Below are positions 1 to 6,655 of a DNA stretch of 45,280 nucleotides, piece after piece; position 1 is the stretch's first letter, and every line of letters starts with the position of its first letter. A model generated the notes under the pieces. The model saw only the letters and a list, made by a program, of their open reading frames with translations, did no database searches and was not told the origin of the DNA. The DNA is taken from assembly GCA_030693325.1 (NCBI GenBank), contig JAUYAV010000022.1, positions 1-45,280 on the forward strand, read 5' to 3'. A program made the translations under genes and the position numbers. Source of the DNA: a bacterium (GTDB lineage: Bacteria; Patescibacteriota; Minisyncoccia; UBA6257; MFKM01).

Positions 1-2
1 TT

Positions 3-41
3 CGTGAAGATGATATATGGAGAGCATTAGGCATGCTTTAA
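3..41 (+). CDS. Possible C-terminal tail of a gene cut by the window edge
   Basis: Frame 3 reads twelve residues ending in ...WRALGML and a TAA stop. It is too short to identify. A real gene end is plausible because a -10 box for the next gene follows about 65 nt later, but chance cannot be excluded. Confidence 0.25.
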   Translation, partial: REDDIWRALGML

Positions 42-105
42 TTTTGGTAATCTAACAAGCAGACGCTATTTCGCCTTGTAATGCCTGCCAAGCCCTTAAT
101 TCCTG

Positions 106-111
106 TATAAT
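106..111 (+). promoter_or_regulatory. -10 box (TATAAT) upstream of the MazG-like gene
   Basis: A perfect TATAAT lies 36 nt before the ATG at 148. No convincing -35 is seen at 17 nt. It would start a transcript near position 118, giving a leader of about 30 nt without a clear Shine-Dalgarno. Confidence 0.45.
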
Positions 112-147
112 TTGGTTCCAACTGGTTCGCACGAAGTCCACACTTTA

Positions 148-465
148 ATGAAAAAATATCAAAAAGAATTAGATAAATGGTTTAAGGAAAACGATTGGAA
201 ATATTGGTCGCCGTTGTCAATTTTGGCGCGGCTTTACGAAGAATGCGGCGAGTTCGCTCGTTTAGTGAATCATCTTTACGGCGAAAAACTCAAAAAAAGC
301 AATGAGAAGGGACAGGAACTTGAAGAAGAAATCGGAGATATAATTTACACGCTGATTTGCTTCGCTAATTCAAACAAAATAGATTTAGATAAAGCCATAA
401 GAAAAAGTTTAGATAAAGTTATAAAAAGAGACAAAAATAGATTTAATAATATTAAGAAAAAATAA
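148..465 (+). CDS. MazG-like nucleotide pyrophosphohydrolase
   Basis: This 105-residue all-helical protein belongs to the MazG/NTP-PPase-like fold, which hydrolyses NTPs to NMP plus pyrophosphate and often cleans the nucleotide pool. The metal-binding signature is visible: EExxE at about residues 31-35 (YEECGEF) and a second acidic ExxD at about 61-64 (EEIGDIIY). A longer frame begins at a TTG at 112, but the translated extension looks non-coding and begins right at the end of the -10 box, so ATG 148 is preferred. The yqeY gene follows 5 nt after the stop, suggesting one transcript. The exact substrate cannot be told from sequence. Confidence 0.75.
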   Translation: MKKYQKELDKWFKENDWKYWSPLSILARLYEECGEFARLVNHLYGEKLKKSNEKGQELEEEIGDIIYTLICFANSNKIDLDKAIRKSLDKVIKRDKNRFNNIKKK

Positions 466-470
466 ATGAT

Positions 471-986
471 ATGTCCCTGAAAACAAAAATTGAAGAAAAT
501 TTTATAAATGCTCTTAGAAATCAGGAAGAGCTGGCGCTTTCCACTTTGCGGCTTATTAAAGCCGCTATTTCAAACAAGGAGAAAGAAAAAAGATACAAAA
601 TTACCAAAACCGAAAAGGATATTAAAGAAAAAGATTTAGTTGAAAAAAGCAATTTAACCGATGAAGAAATAGTTGATTTGATTTTTTCCGAAATTAAAAA
701 AAGGAAAGAAGCCATTATTTTATACCGGCAAGGCAAAAGAGAGGAATTAGCCAAAAAAGAAGAAAACGAAATTGAAATTTTAAAAAAATATCTGCCGGAG
801 CAGATTTCCGAACAAGAAATTGAAAATCTTGCCAAAGAAGCGATAAAAAATACCGGCGCGAAAGCCATATCCGACATTGGCAAAGTGATGAAAGAATTGA
901 TGCCGAAATTAAAAGGCAAAGCTGAACCACAAATTATAACCGCCATTATCAAAAAACTTATTGAATCTTCGGATAGGAACGGCTAG
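471..986 (+). CDS. yqeY: GatB/YqeY domain-containing protein
   Basis: This 171-residue protein matches the YqeY family, a stand-alone relative of the C-terminal tRNA-binding tail of the amidotransferase subunit GatB. Diagnostic segments are the N-terminal ALRNQEELALSTLRLIKAA, the central EIKKRKEAI..YRQGKREELA, the LKKYLPEQISE turn and the C-terminal IGKVMKELMPKLKGKA. It is slightly longer than the usual ~150 aa because of a charged insert around residues 40-62. It probably interacts with tRNA, but its precise role is unknown even in model bacteria. It follows the MazG-like gene by 5 nt. gatC and gatA lie about 30 kb away. Confidence 0.88.
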   Translation: MSLKTKIEENFINALRNQEELALSTLRLIKAAISNKEKEKRYKITKTEKDIKEKDLVEKSNLTDEEIVDLIFSEIKKRKEAIILYRQGKREELAKKEENEIEILKKYLPEQISEQEIENLAKEAIKNTGAKAISDIGKVMKELMPKLKGKAEPQIITAIIKKLIESSDRNG

Positions 987-1014
987 TATTTATCTAAACT
1001 CAATAATATAAAAA

Positions 1015-1060
1015 GGAGGCGTGCCAGAGCGGTTGAAGGCGCGGCTCTCTGCGCCCTAGG
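1015..1060 (+). pseudogene. Degenerate 5' half of a class II (Ser-type) tRNA
   Basis: The stretch starts GGAGGCGTGCCAGAGCGG and continues TTGAAGG, which is the acceptor and D-arm layout of a serine-type tRNA and parallels the intact tRNA-Ser at 1375. After the D-arm the anticodon stem does not close, and no T-arm (GGTTCRANTCC) or matching 3' acceptor strand (CGCCTCC) appears before the next tRNA. Instead GC-rich hairpin sequence and a GIY-YIG frame follow. Most likely a tRNA remnant truncated by element insertion or deletion. A very unusual split or intron-containing tRNA is less likely. Confidence 0.5.
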
Positions 1061-1064
1061 CGCA

Positions 1065-1079
1065 CCCGCCTTGGGCGGG
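1065..1079. repeat. CCCGCC-TTG-GGCGGG hairpin repeat
   Basis: A perfect 6-bp-arm hairpin directly after the tRNA fragment. The same CCCGCC/GGCGGG arms occur inside ligA (30179-30204), and similar GC-rich hairpins occur in gatC, pilD and at 2738-2776, so this looks like a dispersed palindromic repeat family. Confidence 0.6.
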
Positions 1080-1097
1080 GAAATGCGGAATAAAGTT

Positions 1098-1787
1098 ATG
1101 TATTACGTATATCTGATATATAGTAAAAAATTAAATAAGTTTTATACTGGTTCAACCGATGATTTGAAAAAGCGAATCAAAGACCATAACGCAGGAACAA
1201 CACCCTTTACGTCAAGAGGTATTCCGTGGAAACTTGTTTATTGCGAAGCTTTTATTGAGAAATTAGATGCATTGCGAGAAGAAAGGTTTCTAAAATCAGG
1301 CAAAGGAAGAGAAAGGAGAAATTTTCTGCTCGCGACTTTTTTAGGCAAAATCAAAATTGATATATTTAAATTGAGGAGGGTTGGCAGAGTGGTCGAATGC
1401 GCCGCACTCGAAATGCGGTTGGGGAGAAATCCCCTCACAGGTTCAAATCCTGTACCCTCCGCCTTCGCTCGCCGAAGCGAGCTACGGCGGACAAAGTCCG
1501 CCAGTAGATCGCGAAGGAGAGCTTTGCCCACTATAAAGGGATTTATTATGAGTTATACAGTTTACATATTGAATTGTTCCGACGGTCATCCATATGTTGG
1601 CTGTACCGATAATTTAGAAGAACGATTAGAAAGACATAATAAAGGTTATGTTCCTGCGACTAAAAACAGATTACCAGTTGAGTTAATGACTTCTGTTAAT
1701 TTTCAGGATAAATACAAAGCTTTTAAATTTGAAAAATACTTAAAATCCGGCTCGGGCAGAGCATTTACAAACAAACATTTGATATAA
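1098..1787 (+). CDS. GIY-YIG endonuclease domain whose frame runs through tRNA-Ser into a second GIY-YIG domain
   Basis: From ATG 1098 the first ~85 codons form a complete small GIY-YIG (UvrC N-terminal/URI-type) nuclease domain: YYVYLIYSK, then FYTGSTDDLKKRIKDHN, an E in CEAF, and KSGKGRERR. Such proteins are site-specific or homing nucleases. This copy has no stop codon of its own. The frame stays open through the whole tRNA-Ser at 1375-1461 and the following hairpin, and enters the second GIY-YIG gene in frame, giving 229 codons. The middle (RVVECAALEMR...) is translated tRNA and is unlikely to be functional protein. Probably two tandem endonuclease units, the first of which lost its 3' end when joined to the tRNA unit. 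An in-frame ATG at 1083 is an alternative start. Confidence 0.6.
   Translation: MYYVYLIYSKKLNKFYTGSTDDLKKRIKDHNAGTTPFTSRGIPWKLVYCEAFIEKLDALREERFLKSGKGRERRNFLLATFLGKIKIDIFKLRRVGRVVECAALEMRLGRNPLTGSNPVPSAFARRSELRRTKSASRSRRRALPTIKGFIMSYTVYILNCSDGHPYVGCTDNLEERLERHNKGYVPATKNRLPVELMTSVNFQDKYKAFKFEKYLKSGSGRAFTNKHLI
1375..1461 (+). tRNA. tRNA-Ser(CGA)
   Basis: Complete class II cloverleaf: acceptor GGAGGGT/ACCCTCC, anticodon stem CCGCA/TGCGG around loop CTCGAAA with anticodon CGA (1409-1411), long variable arm with GGGG/CCCC, and T-arm ACAGG-TTCAAAT-CCTGT. The discriminator is G73. CCA is not encoded (CCT follows). It reads serine codon UCG. Confidence 0.95.
1462..1517. repeat. Compound palindromic repeat directly 3' of tRNA-Ser
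   Basis: CCTTCGC (1462-1468) pairs with GCGAAGG (1511-1517), and inside it GGCGGAC-AAA-GTCCGCC (1486-1502) forms a perfect hairpin. No T-run follows, so it is not a clear terminator. It sits between tRNA-Ser and the second GIY-YIG gene and may be part of the mobile unit. Confidence 0.6.
1548..1787 (+). CDS. Small GIY-YIG nuclease domain protein
   Basis: This 79-residue protein is a minimal GIY-YIG domain: YTVYILNCSDGHPYVGCTDN supplies the GIY...YIG tyrosines, followed by LEERLERHNKG, the acidic position in the PVEL/FKFEKYLK segment and the closing KSGSGRAF. It matches the stand-alone UvrC-N-like family of 75-100 aa. It has no DNA-binding domain of its own. It lies 86 nt downstream of tRNA-Ser and in the same frame as the upstream GIY-YIG reading frame. 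It is probably a selfish or tRNA-associated nuclease. The target is unknown. Confidence 0.75.
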   Translation: MSYTVYILNCSDGHPYVGCTDNLEERLERHNKGYVPATKNRLPVELMTSVNFQDKYKAFKFEKYLKSGSGRAFTNKHLI

Positions 1788-1816
1788 TTATTTAGTCAGA
1801 CGCCCATCTAATTAAT

Positions 1817-1882
1817 ATGAAAGTTATTATAGCAAAAATTGCCAAAACCTTGGGCGTTTCAATCGAGGAGTTAATAAAATAA
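1817..1882 (+). pseudogene. Remnant of an XRE-type helix-turn-helix gene
   Basis: A 21-codon frame reads KVIIAKIAKTLGVSIEELIK, which is the usual C-terminal helix of an XRE/Cro HTH domain (IAKxLGVSxEEL). The recognition helices expected upstream are absent because an in-frame stop precedes the ATG. Probably a leftover of a small regulator gene in this accessory patch. It could be chance, given its length. Confidence 0.35.
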
Positions 1883-1891
1883 TCATAAGAT

Positions 1892-2674
1892 ATGGAAATA
1901 AAAGAAGCTAAAAAAATTTATGATGAGTATTCTTCCGCGTGGGAAAATTCAATTAAGGCTGGCTATACTATTGTTGCGCCGCAGTCTTATTTAAAAACTT
2001 CTAAAGAAGATATTAAAAAAGCATTAAAAATTATATGGGTGCACACTAAGAAGACTAAAAACCTTAGTGATGATAAATTGAATATATTAAAGATTGGTTA
2101 TAGTAATCTTGCTACATTCATTAACGATACTGATGCCGAAAAAGTGTCGGAATTTCAAAAATGGTTAGACGAATTTAGAATAGATCCGAACAATGAACAT
2201 ATTCGTGAAATGCTTGCGGATAAAAATCAATCCATTGAGAAATTAGAAAATTTTATTGAGATTCAAAAGAAAGTAAATCAGGAGATGCTTAAATTAAACG
2301 AGGAATTTACAAATTATATCAATAACTATGGTGAATTTACGGCCAAGCTTATTGCATATGCCGATGTAGAAGGAAAGGCATGTTGGGCACGATTCAGAAT
2401 GCCCAACAACGATCCTTGCTGGCTCAGTGTTGCACAAGGCGGCATCGTTGTTAAAAAATCCATTATTGGCCTATTTGGAGCTGAACTATATAAAGAAACT
2501 AATGTATATTATGTAGGGAACACAGCAAAAGCTCTTTCAGAAAGATACTCCGATAATTTAACTCCTACCAATATGAGAAATCCGGTCCTAAAGGCGTTTA
2601 GCAATACAATTTTACACTGTTCAGACTTACCAGAAGTCGTACATATACTTAATAGTGCTTTTCCAAAAACTTGA
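1892..2674 (+). CDS. Protein of unknown function (260 aa)
   Basis: I do not recognise a family. The protein has no signal peptide or membrane helix. Residues ~1-130 are charged and helical with coiled-coil character (EKLENFIEIQKKVNQEMLKLNEE). The C-terminal half is more mixed (GKACWARFRMPNNDPCWLSVAQGG, then KETNVYYVGNTAKALSERYSDN) and looks like a separate globular domain. It begins 9 nt after the HTH remnant and lies in the same patch as the GIY-YIG genes, so it may be cargo of a mobile or defence-type element. No homing, nuclease or methylase motif is visible. Confidence 0.6.
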   Translation: MEIKEAKKIYDEYSSAWENSIKAGYTIVAPQSYLKTSKEDIKKALKIIWVHTKKTKNLSDDKLNILKIGYSNLATFINDTDAEKVSEFQKWLDEFRIDPNNEHIREMLADKNQSIEKLENFIEIQKKVNQEMLKLNEEFTNYINNYGEFTAKLIAYADVEGKACWARFRMPNNDPCWLSVAQGGIVVKKSIIGLFGAELYKETNVYYVGNTAKALSERYSDNLTPTNMRNPVLKAFSNTILHCSDLPEVVHILNSAFPKT

Positions 2675-2737
2675 AATCGTCCTTTCCGCTCCGGTTCCCG
2701 CCTTCACTCAAGAGTTTCGGTCGGGCAGGCAAGGCGA

Positions 2738-2776
2738 GGCGGGCGGAAGGGGGGTGTGGGAGGAATTCCGCCCGCC
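2738..2776. repeat. GC-rich inverted repeat downstream of the unknown gene
   Basis: GGCGGGCGGAA (2738-2748) and TTCCGCCCGCC (2766-2776) form a perfect 11-bp stem with a 17-nt loop. The surrounding 2680-2790 stretch is much more GC-rich than its neighbours. No T-run follows, so a dispersed palindromic repeat is more likely than a terminator. Confidence 0.6.
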
Positions 2777-2826
2777 GAGCCCAGTCAGTTCAGTTCGGAT
2801 ATTTTCAAACAGACACCGCGTAAATT

Positions 2827-2835
2827 TGTTATAAT
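2827..2835 (+). promoter_or_regulatory. Extended -10 box (TGTTATAAT) for the ferredoxin gene
   Basis: TG-n-TATAAT ends 14 nt before the ATG at 2850, and a second TATAAA at 2836-2841 ends 8 nt before it. Either implies a leaderless or almost leaderless mRNA. No Shine-Dalgarno is seen. Confidence 0.5.
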
Positions 2836-2849
2836 TATAAAATCAATTT

Positions 2850-3068
2850 ATGAAAATTATTCAAGAAAGAAAAAAATGCATCGGGTGTGGCGCTTGCGCG
2901 GTCGTTTGCTCGAATTACTGGGAAATGGCCGAAGACGGACTCGCTAAACTAAAAGGCGGAAAAACCGATTCCAAAACCGGTAATGACGAACTGGAAATAA
3001 AAACCGCCGACTGCAATCAAGAGGCGGCTGATGCCTGTCCGGTTCAGATTATTAAGATTAAAAAATAG
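2850..3068 (+). CDS. Single-cluster [4Fe-4S] ferredoxin
   Basis: This 72-residue protein has the cluster motif CIGCGAC (Cys10, Cys13, Cys16) and the distant CP (ACPVQII) that together ligate one [4Fe-4S] cluster, as in Thermotoga-type small ferredoxins. An extra Cys20 is present. It is a cytosolic one-electron carrier. No redox partner enzyme is encoded nearby. The next gene is a membrane protein with a CPVC motif 22 nt downstream on the same strand, so the two may work together, but this is only positional evidence. An overlapping longer frame at 2756 lacks any such motif and is not a gene. Confidence 0.88.
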   Translation: MKIIQERKKCIGCGACAVVCSNYWEMAEDGLAKLKGGKTDSKTGNDELEIKTADCNQEAADACPVQIIKIKK

Positions 3069-3090
3069 GGAATAGAAATTAAACAGAATT

Positions 3091-3609
3091 ATGAGAAAGA
3101 TTTTAACAATTGTAGGCACGATGGCCGGATTACTGACGGCTCGGCTGACTTTAGCGGTTTGCCCGGTTTGCACTATTGCGATTGCCGGCGGAATCGGCTT
3201 GTCCAGATGGCTGGGCGTTGACGATGCCGTTTCCGGAGTTTGGGTCGGGGGATTGATTATCTCCGGCATTATCTTGTTTTTAAATTGGCTGGATAAAAAA
3301 GAAATTCATTTTAAATTTCGTCGGCTTGTTGTTGCTGTTTTATTTTATTTTGTAGTTGTTCTTCCTCTTTATTGGGCAGGGATTATGGGACATCCTTACA
3401 ATAAATTTTGCGGCATGGATAAATTGCTTTTAGGCATTATCGGCGGCAGTGCGGCTTTTTTAATCGGAAATTGGTTTTCTAATTTCTTAAAAAAGAAAAA
3501 TCAAGGGAAAGCGCTTTTTCCTTTTCAGAAAGCAGTTCTGCCGATTTCATTTTTAATCATTTTGAGTGCTATTTTTTTCTATCTCATTAAATGCAGAGTT
3601 ATTCGTTAA
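3091..3609 (+). CDS. Four-to-five-helix membrane protein with an N-terminal CPVC motif
   Basis: This 172-residue integral membrane protein has an N-terminal hydrophobic segment followed by CPVC (residues ~24-27), then a conserved-looking GGIGLSRWLGVDDAVSGVWVGGLI and three further hydrophobic helices. A lone Cys occurs in KFCGMDK. The CxxC right after the first helix would face the outside and could be redox-active or metal-binding. I know of no assigned function. It follows the ferredoxin gene by 22 nt, so a role in membrane electron transfer or disulfide chemistry is conceivable but unproven. Confidence 0.65.
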   Translation: MRKILTIVGTMAGLLTARLTLAVCPVCTIAIAGGIGLSRWLGVDDAVSGVWVGGLIISGIILFLNWLDKKEIHFKFRRLVVAVLFYFVVVLPLYWAGIMGHPYNKFCGMDKLLLGIIGGSAAFLIGNWFSNFLKKKNQGKALFPFQKAVLPISFLIILSAIFFYLIKCRVIR

Positions 3610-3660
3610 ATTAATATGCCAGCATTTCGATCCCAAGGCATCGCCAGACAATAAATTAAG

Positions 3661-3702
3661 TTTACTATTGTAATTCCACGATCGTGGAATTACAATAGTA
3701 AA
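3661..3702. repeat. 42-bp perfect palindrome, copy 1
   Basis: A perfect, gapless palindrome centred on CGATCG (3681/3682), with arms reading TTTACTATTGTAATTCCACGA. An almost identical 40-bp copy lies at 39590-39629. No T-run directly follows. It ends 14 nt before the ATG at 3717, so it could act as an operator, a translation-blocking hairpin or a mobile hairpin repeat. Confidence 0.9.
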
Positions 3703-3716
3703 TAGAAAAAATTAAC

Positions 3717-4241
3717 ATGGACAAACAACAGGAGATAGAAAACCTTTTAAAAAAAGTTGAAGAAAGCAAGCAGGGCAAATTAGATCTTTCTTTAGATGAA
3801 GATTTGAGCATCGCCATTATGAATTTGCTTTCCATTGAAGAGCATTTCTTTTTTACCGGCGCCAAAACCGGTAAGCCCGAATATTTTGATTTGCTTAACA
3901 AAACCAGGGAAATGCGCAAGGAATTATTAAAGAAAATCGTGAAAGATTACGAAGGCGAGGCCTATTGCATTCAAAAGCATTTATTAGCGGCTTCAATGCG
4001 GCTGATAGAAGTGGGAACGAAACATTTAAGCCAGGGCAATAAAAAGGAAGCCGAAGATTTATTCCATAAGGCCTATGATTTATATTCTTTGTTCTGGGGG
4101 ATTAATTTGAAACTGGTTGATGTTTCCGAAATTAAAAAAATTGACGACAATCAGCTGAATGTTCACGACCAGAAAAAAACCGGCTTAATGGGAAAACTCG
4201 GGGAACTGGTCAAAAAAGTGATTGATTGCTGCATTGAGTAA
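3717..4241 (+). CDS. Helical protein of unknown function (174 aa)
   Basis: Soluble, predicted all-helical protein with no signal peptide. The pattern around residues 85-140 (helix pairs ending in GNKKEAEDLFHKAYDLYSLFW) resembles a TPR-like helical hairpin, and the N-terminal half contains IAIMNLLSIEEHFFFTGAKTGKPEYFDLLNKTREMRKELL. A C-terminal CC pair is present (DCCIE). I cannot assign a function. It starts right after the 42-bp palindrome and converges on comFC. Confidence 0.65.
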   Translation: MDKQQEIENLLKKVEESKQGKLDLSLDEDLSIAIMNLLSIEEHFFFTGAKTGKPEYFDLLNKTREMRKELLKKIVKDYEGEAYCIQKHLLAASMRLIEVGTKHLSQGNKKEAEDLFHKAYDLYSLFWGINLKLVDVSEIKKIDDNQLNVHDQKKTGLMGKLGELVKKVIDCCIE

Positions 4242-4265
4242 TCAATCCACCTTAGGAGAGAAGGG

Positions 4266-4991
4266 TTAGGTTTTAGCCACAACCAAGCCGATAATTTTTC
4301 TGGCGCCGGATTTTTTGATTACCGAAGCCGCTTCTCTCATTGTGGCGCCGGTAGTAAAAACATCATCAAGAAGAATAATATTTTTACCGGATACTAATTC
4401 CGGTTTTGCCACTTCAAAACAGCCGAGAACATTGATTTCTCTTTTATCTTTGTCTTTCAATTCCACCTGCGAAGCGGTGTTTTTTATTCTTTTTAGAATA
4501 TTTTTAGCTACCGGCAAGCCGGTATTTTTTGATAAACAATCGGCAATTAAATTGGCTTGGTTGAATCCCCGTTGTCTTTCTTTTCGCCAATGAAGGGGAA
4601 CGGGGATTATTAAAAAATCTTTTATCTCTAATCCGCCAGCTGTCAGATTATTTAAATACTTACTTAAAATTTCTCCCAAAGGGATTGCCGCTTGTTTTAT
4701 TTTTTGGTATTTCAATAAAGTGATAAGCGGGTCTAAAATTTCATCGCCGTAAAATCCGGCCGCGGCTAGAATAAATTGGGATTCTTGGTGGCAGGTTTTT
4801 TTATTTTCCGGCAACCGCCTGGAACAAACCGGGCAAAAAGCCGCGCTATTGATTTTAATTTTTTGGAAACAAGAGAAGCATATAAAAGATTTACTTTCTT
4901 TAATATCCATTCTTTTCCGACAAACAAAACAAATCGGCGGAAAAATCAAATCCAAAACAAAATTTCCCAACTTCGTTATCTTGTTTTTCAT
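4266..4991 (-). CDS. comFC: ComF family phosphoribosyltransferase-like protein
   Basis: This 241-residue protein has the standard ComFC layout. An N-terminal zinc ribbon contains CFVCRKR, then CFSC, then CPVCSRR. The GFNQA motif (WRKERQRGFNQANLIAD) follows, and a C-terminal type I PRTase fold carries the PRPP-binding loop IILLDDVFTTGAT. ComFC supports natural transformation and is cytosolic. It is transcribed divergently from the pilus operon, whose pilM start lies 39 nt away, consistent with a shared DNA-uptake function. The length is normal for the family. Confidence 0.9.
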   Translation of the reverse strand: MKNKITKLGNFVLDLIFPPICFVCRKRMDIKESKSFICFSCFQKIKINSAAFCPVCSRRLPENKKTCHQESQFILAAAGFYGDEILDPLITLLKYQKIKQAAIPLGEILSKYLNNLTAGGLEIKDFLIIPVPLHWRKERQRGFNQANLIADCLSKNTGLPVAKNILKRIKNTASQVELKDKDKREINVLGCFEVAKPELVSGKNIILLDDVFTTGATMREAASVIKKSGARKIIGLVVAKT

Positions 4992-5008
4992 TTGTATGTC
5001 AATATTTA

Positions 5009-5017
5009 TGATATAAT
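5009..5017 (+). promoter_or_regulatory. Extended -10 (TGATATAAT) for the pilus operon
   Basis: TG-A-TATAAT lies in the divergent comFC/pilM gap and ends 12 nt before the pilM ATG at 5030. The leader would be only a few nucleotides, with no Shine-Dalgarno. Confidence 0.55.
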
Positions 5018-5029
5018 CAATATTATAGT

Positions 5030-6094
5030 ATGTTATTTTTCAAACCAAAAAGTTTTTTAGGCGTTGATATCGGAACGACTTCCATCAAAATGGTGGAGAT
5101 AGCCAATTCGGATAAAAAGCCGACACTCCGAAATTACGGCTGGCTGGAAACTTACGGATATTTGGAAAGATTAAATGACGCCATTCAGACAAGTTCCCTG
5201 AAAATTTTGGAAAAAGACGCGTCCAAACTTGTCCAATTTTTAATTTCGCAAATAAAACCCAAAACCAACAATGTAGTCGCTTCATTGCCGTCTTTCGCCG
5301 CTTTTATCACGCTTTTGGAATTGCCGATAATGCCGGCTGAAGATACCGCCAAGGCGGTTGTTTTCCAGGCCCGGCAATATATTCCATTGCCGGTTTCAGA
5401 AATAACTCTTGACTGGCTGAAAGTCGGCGAAAGAGAGGACAATGAAGGAGTCAAGAAACAGCAGATTCTTTTAACCTCGGTACCCAACGAACGCATCAGA
5501 TCTTATCAATCAATTTTTAAAGCAGTTGGTTTGAAACTTGTCGCTTTGGAAATAGAAAGTTTCAGTTTGGCCCGGGCCTTGGTCAATAATGATCCCACGC
5601 CGACAATTTTAGTTGATATCGGCGGCCGGTCCACTAATATCGCGGTAATTGATAAAGGATTTTGGAAATACAACGGCCGCACCGATTTCGCCGGCAGCTC
5701 TTTAACCCAGGCCATTGCCTCAAGCGTCAACATCGATGTCCGAAGGGCCGAGGAATTAAAGAAAAGAGTCGGTCTTTTGGGCGCCGGAGGCGAGTATGAG
5801 TTATCAACTTTAATGTTTCCTTATTTAGATGTTATAATAGATGAGGTAAGGCGGGTTAGGGAATCTTACGAAAAAGAATGCCAGACAAAAATTGAAAGAA
5901 TAATTTTGGCTGGCGGAGGAGCGAATCTACAAGGCATTGAAAATCGTTTTACCGAAAGGTTGGGGTTACCAACTATGAAAGGAGCGCCTTTCAATAAAAT
6001 AAGTTATCCGCCGCAATTGGAAGCGACCGCCAACGACCTGGGTCCGTCTTTGTCCGTGGCTATCGGATTGGGAATCAGAGAATTTATTAAATAA
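5030..6094 (+). CDS. pilM: Type IV pilus assembly protein PilM
   Basis: This 354-residue actin-like ATPase forms the cytoplasmic ring that couples the pilus motor to PilN/PilO. The ATP-binding elements are visible: GVDIGTTSIKMVEI near the N-terminus (phosphate 1), ILVDIGGRSTNIAVI at about residues 189-203 (phosphate 2), and ILAGGGANLQGI near residue 290 (adenosine motif). The length is typical. It heads an operon of at least ten pilus genes with short spacing. Confidence 0.93.
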   Translation: MLFFKPKSFLGVDIGTTSIKMVEIANSDKKPTLRNYGWLETYGYLERLNDAIQTSSLKILEKDASKLVQFLISQIKPKTNNVVASLPSFAAFITLLELPIMPAEDTAKAVVFQARQYIPLPVSEITLDWLKVGEREDNEGVKKQQILLTSVPNERIRSYQSIFKAVGLKLVALEIESFSLARALVNNDPTPTILVDIGGRSTNIAVIDKGFWKYNGRTDFAGSSLTQAIASSVNIDVRRAEELKKRVGLLGAGGEYELSTLMFPYLDVIIDEVRRVRESYEKECQTKIERIILAGGGANLQGIENRFTERLGLPTMKGAPFNKISYPPQLEATANDLGPSLSVAIGLGIREFIK

Positions 6095-6100
6095 AATAAT

Positions 6101-6646
6101 ATGCCCCAATACAACACAAGTGTCGCCGAAAAATTTCTTGAGCCCGAAAAAATAGCCGTTGGCTGGCCGTGGCGGTTGCTTCTTTTTTCAATTGTTCTTT
6201 TGGTTTTGTTTTTATTTATTTATTTCGGGATACTCTGGGGATATCAGCCGTATTTGAATTCCCAAAAACAGTCGCTTGATAAAAAAATAAATCAGATAGG
6301 AGGGACTATCAGTGAAACCGACCGGACAAATTTTGTTAATTTTTATTCGCAGTTAGTCAATCTTCAAAGTCTTTTGGGTAGCCATGTTAAAGGGTCAAAT
6401 ATTTATAATTTTTTGGAAGCGAATACTAACGATGGAGTTTATTACGATGGCGCTGAATTGTCGGTGGCGGACCATTTAATACGCTTAGACGGAGTGGCTA
6501 AAACATATGATAATTTATTCCAGCAATTGTCCGTTTTTGAACAGGCCCCGAATGTAAGCAGGGTGATTTTAGGACAAGCTCAGGCCGCGGATAAAGGAAT
6601 CCGTTTTTCGTTTCAAATAATTTTCAAACCGGAATTATTAAAATAA
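6101..6646 (+). CDS. pilN: PilN-like pilus alignment protein
   Basis: This 181-residue bitopic membrane protein has a cytoplasmic N-terminus (~1-25) followed by one transmembrane helix (~25-48, LLLFSIVLLVLFLFIYFGI), a coiled-coil-like stretch and a periplasmic-type alpha/beta domain. Sequence similarity to classical PilN is weak. The call rests on position (6 nt after pilM), size and topology. PilN binds PilM through its N-terminus and dimerises with PilO. Confidence 0.75.
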   Translation: MPQYNTSVAEKFLEPEKIAVGWPWRLLLFSIVLLVLFLFIYFGILWGYQPYLNSQKQSLDKKINQIGGTISETDRTNFVNFYSQLVNLQSLLGSHVKGSNIYNFLEANTNDGVYYDGAELSVADHLIRLDGVAKTYDNLFQQLSVFEQAPNVSRVILGQAQAADKGIRFSFQIIFKPELLK

Positions 6647-6655
6647 TAAGTAATT

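Noticed and set aside
521-952. Long antisense open frame opposite yqeY (and similar antisense frames opposite pilB, ispA-like, cca and ligA)
   Set aside because: No start signals or recognisable domains. They mirror the codon pattern of real genes on the other strand.
1892-2674. Toxin-antitoxin or defence system formed by the HTH remnant and the 260-aa protein
   Set aside because: The HTH piece is only 21 codons without recognition helix and the larger protein shows no toxin, nuclease or methylase motif.
2756-2947. 63-codon plus-strand frame before the ferredoxin
   Set aside because: It is a different-frame shadow over the GC-rich repeat and the ferredoxin start. The ferredoxin frame has the clear Cys motif.
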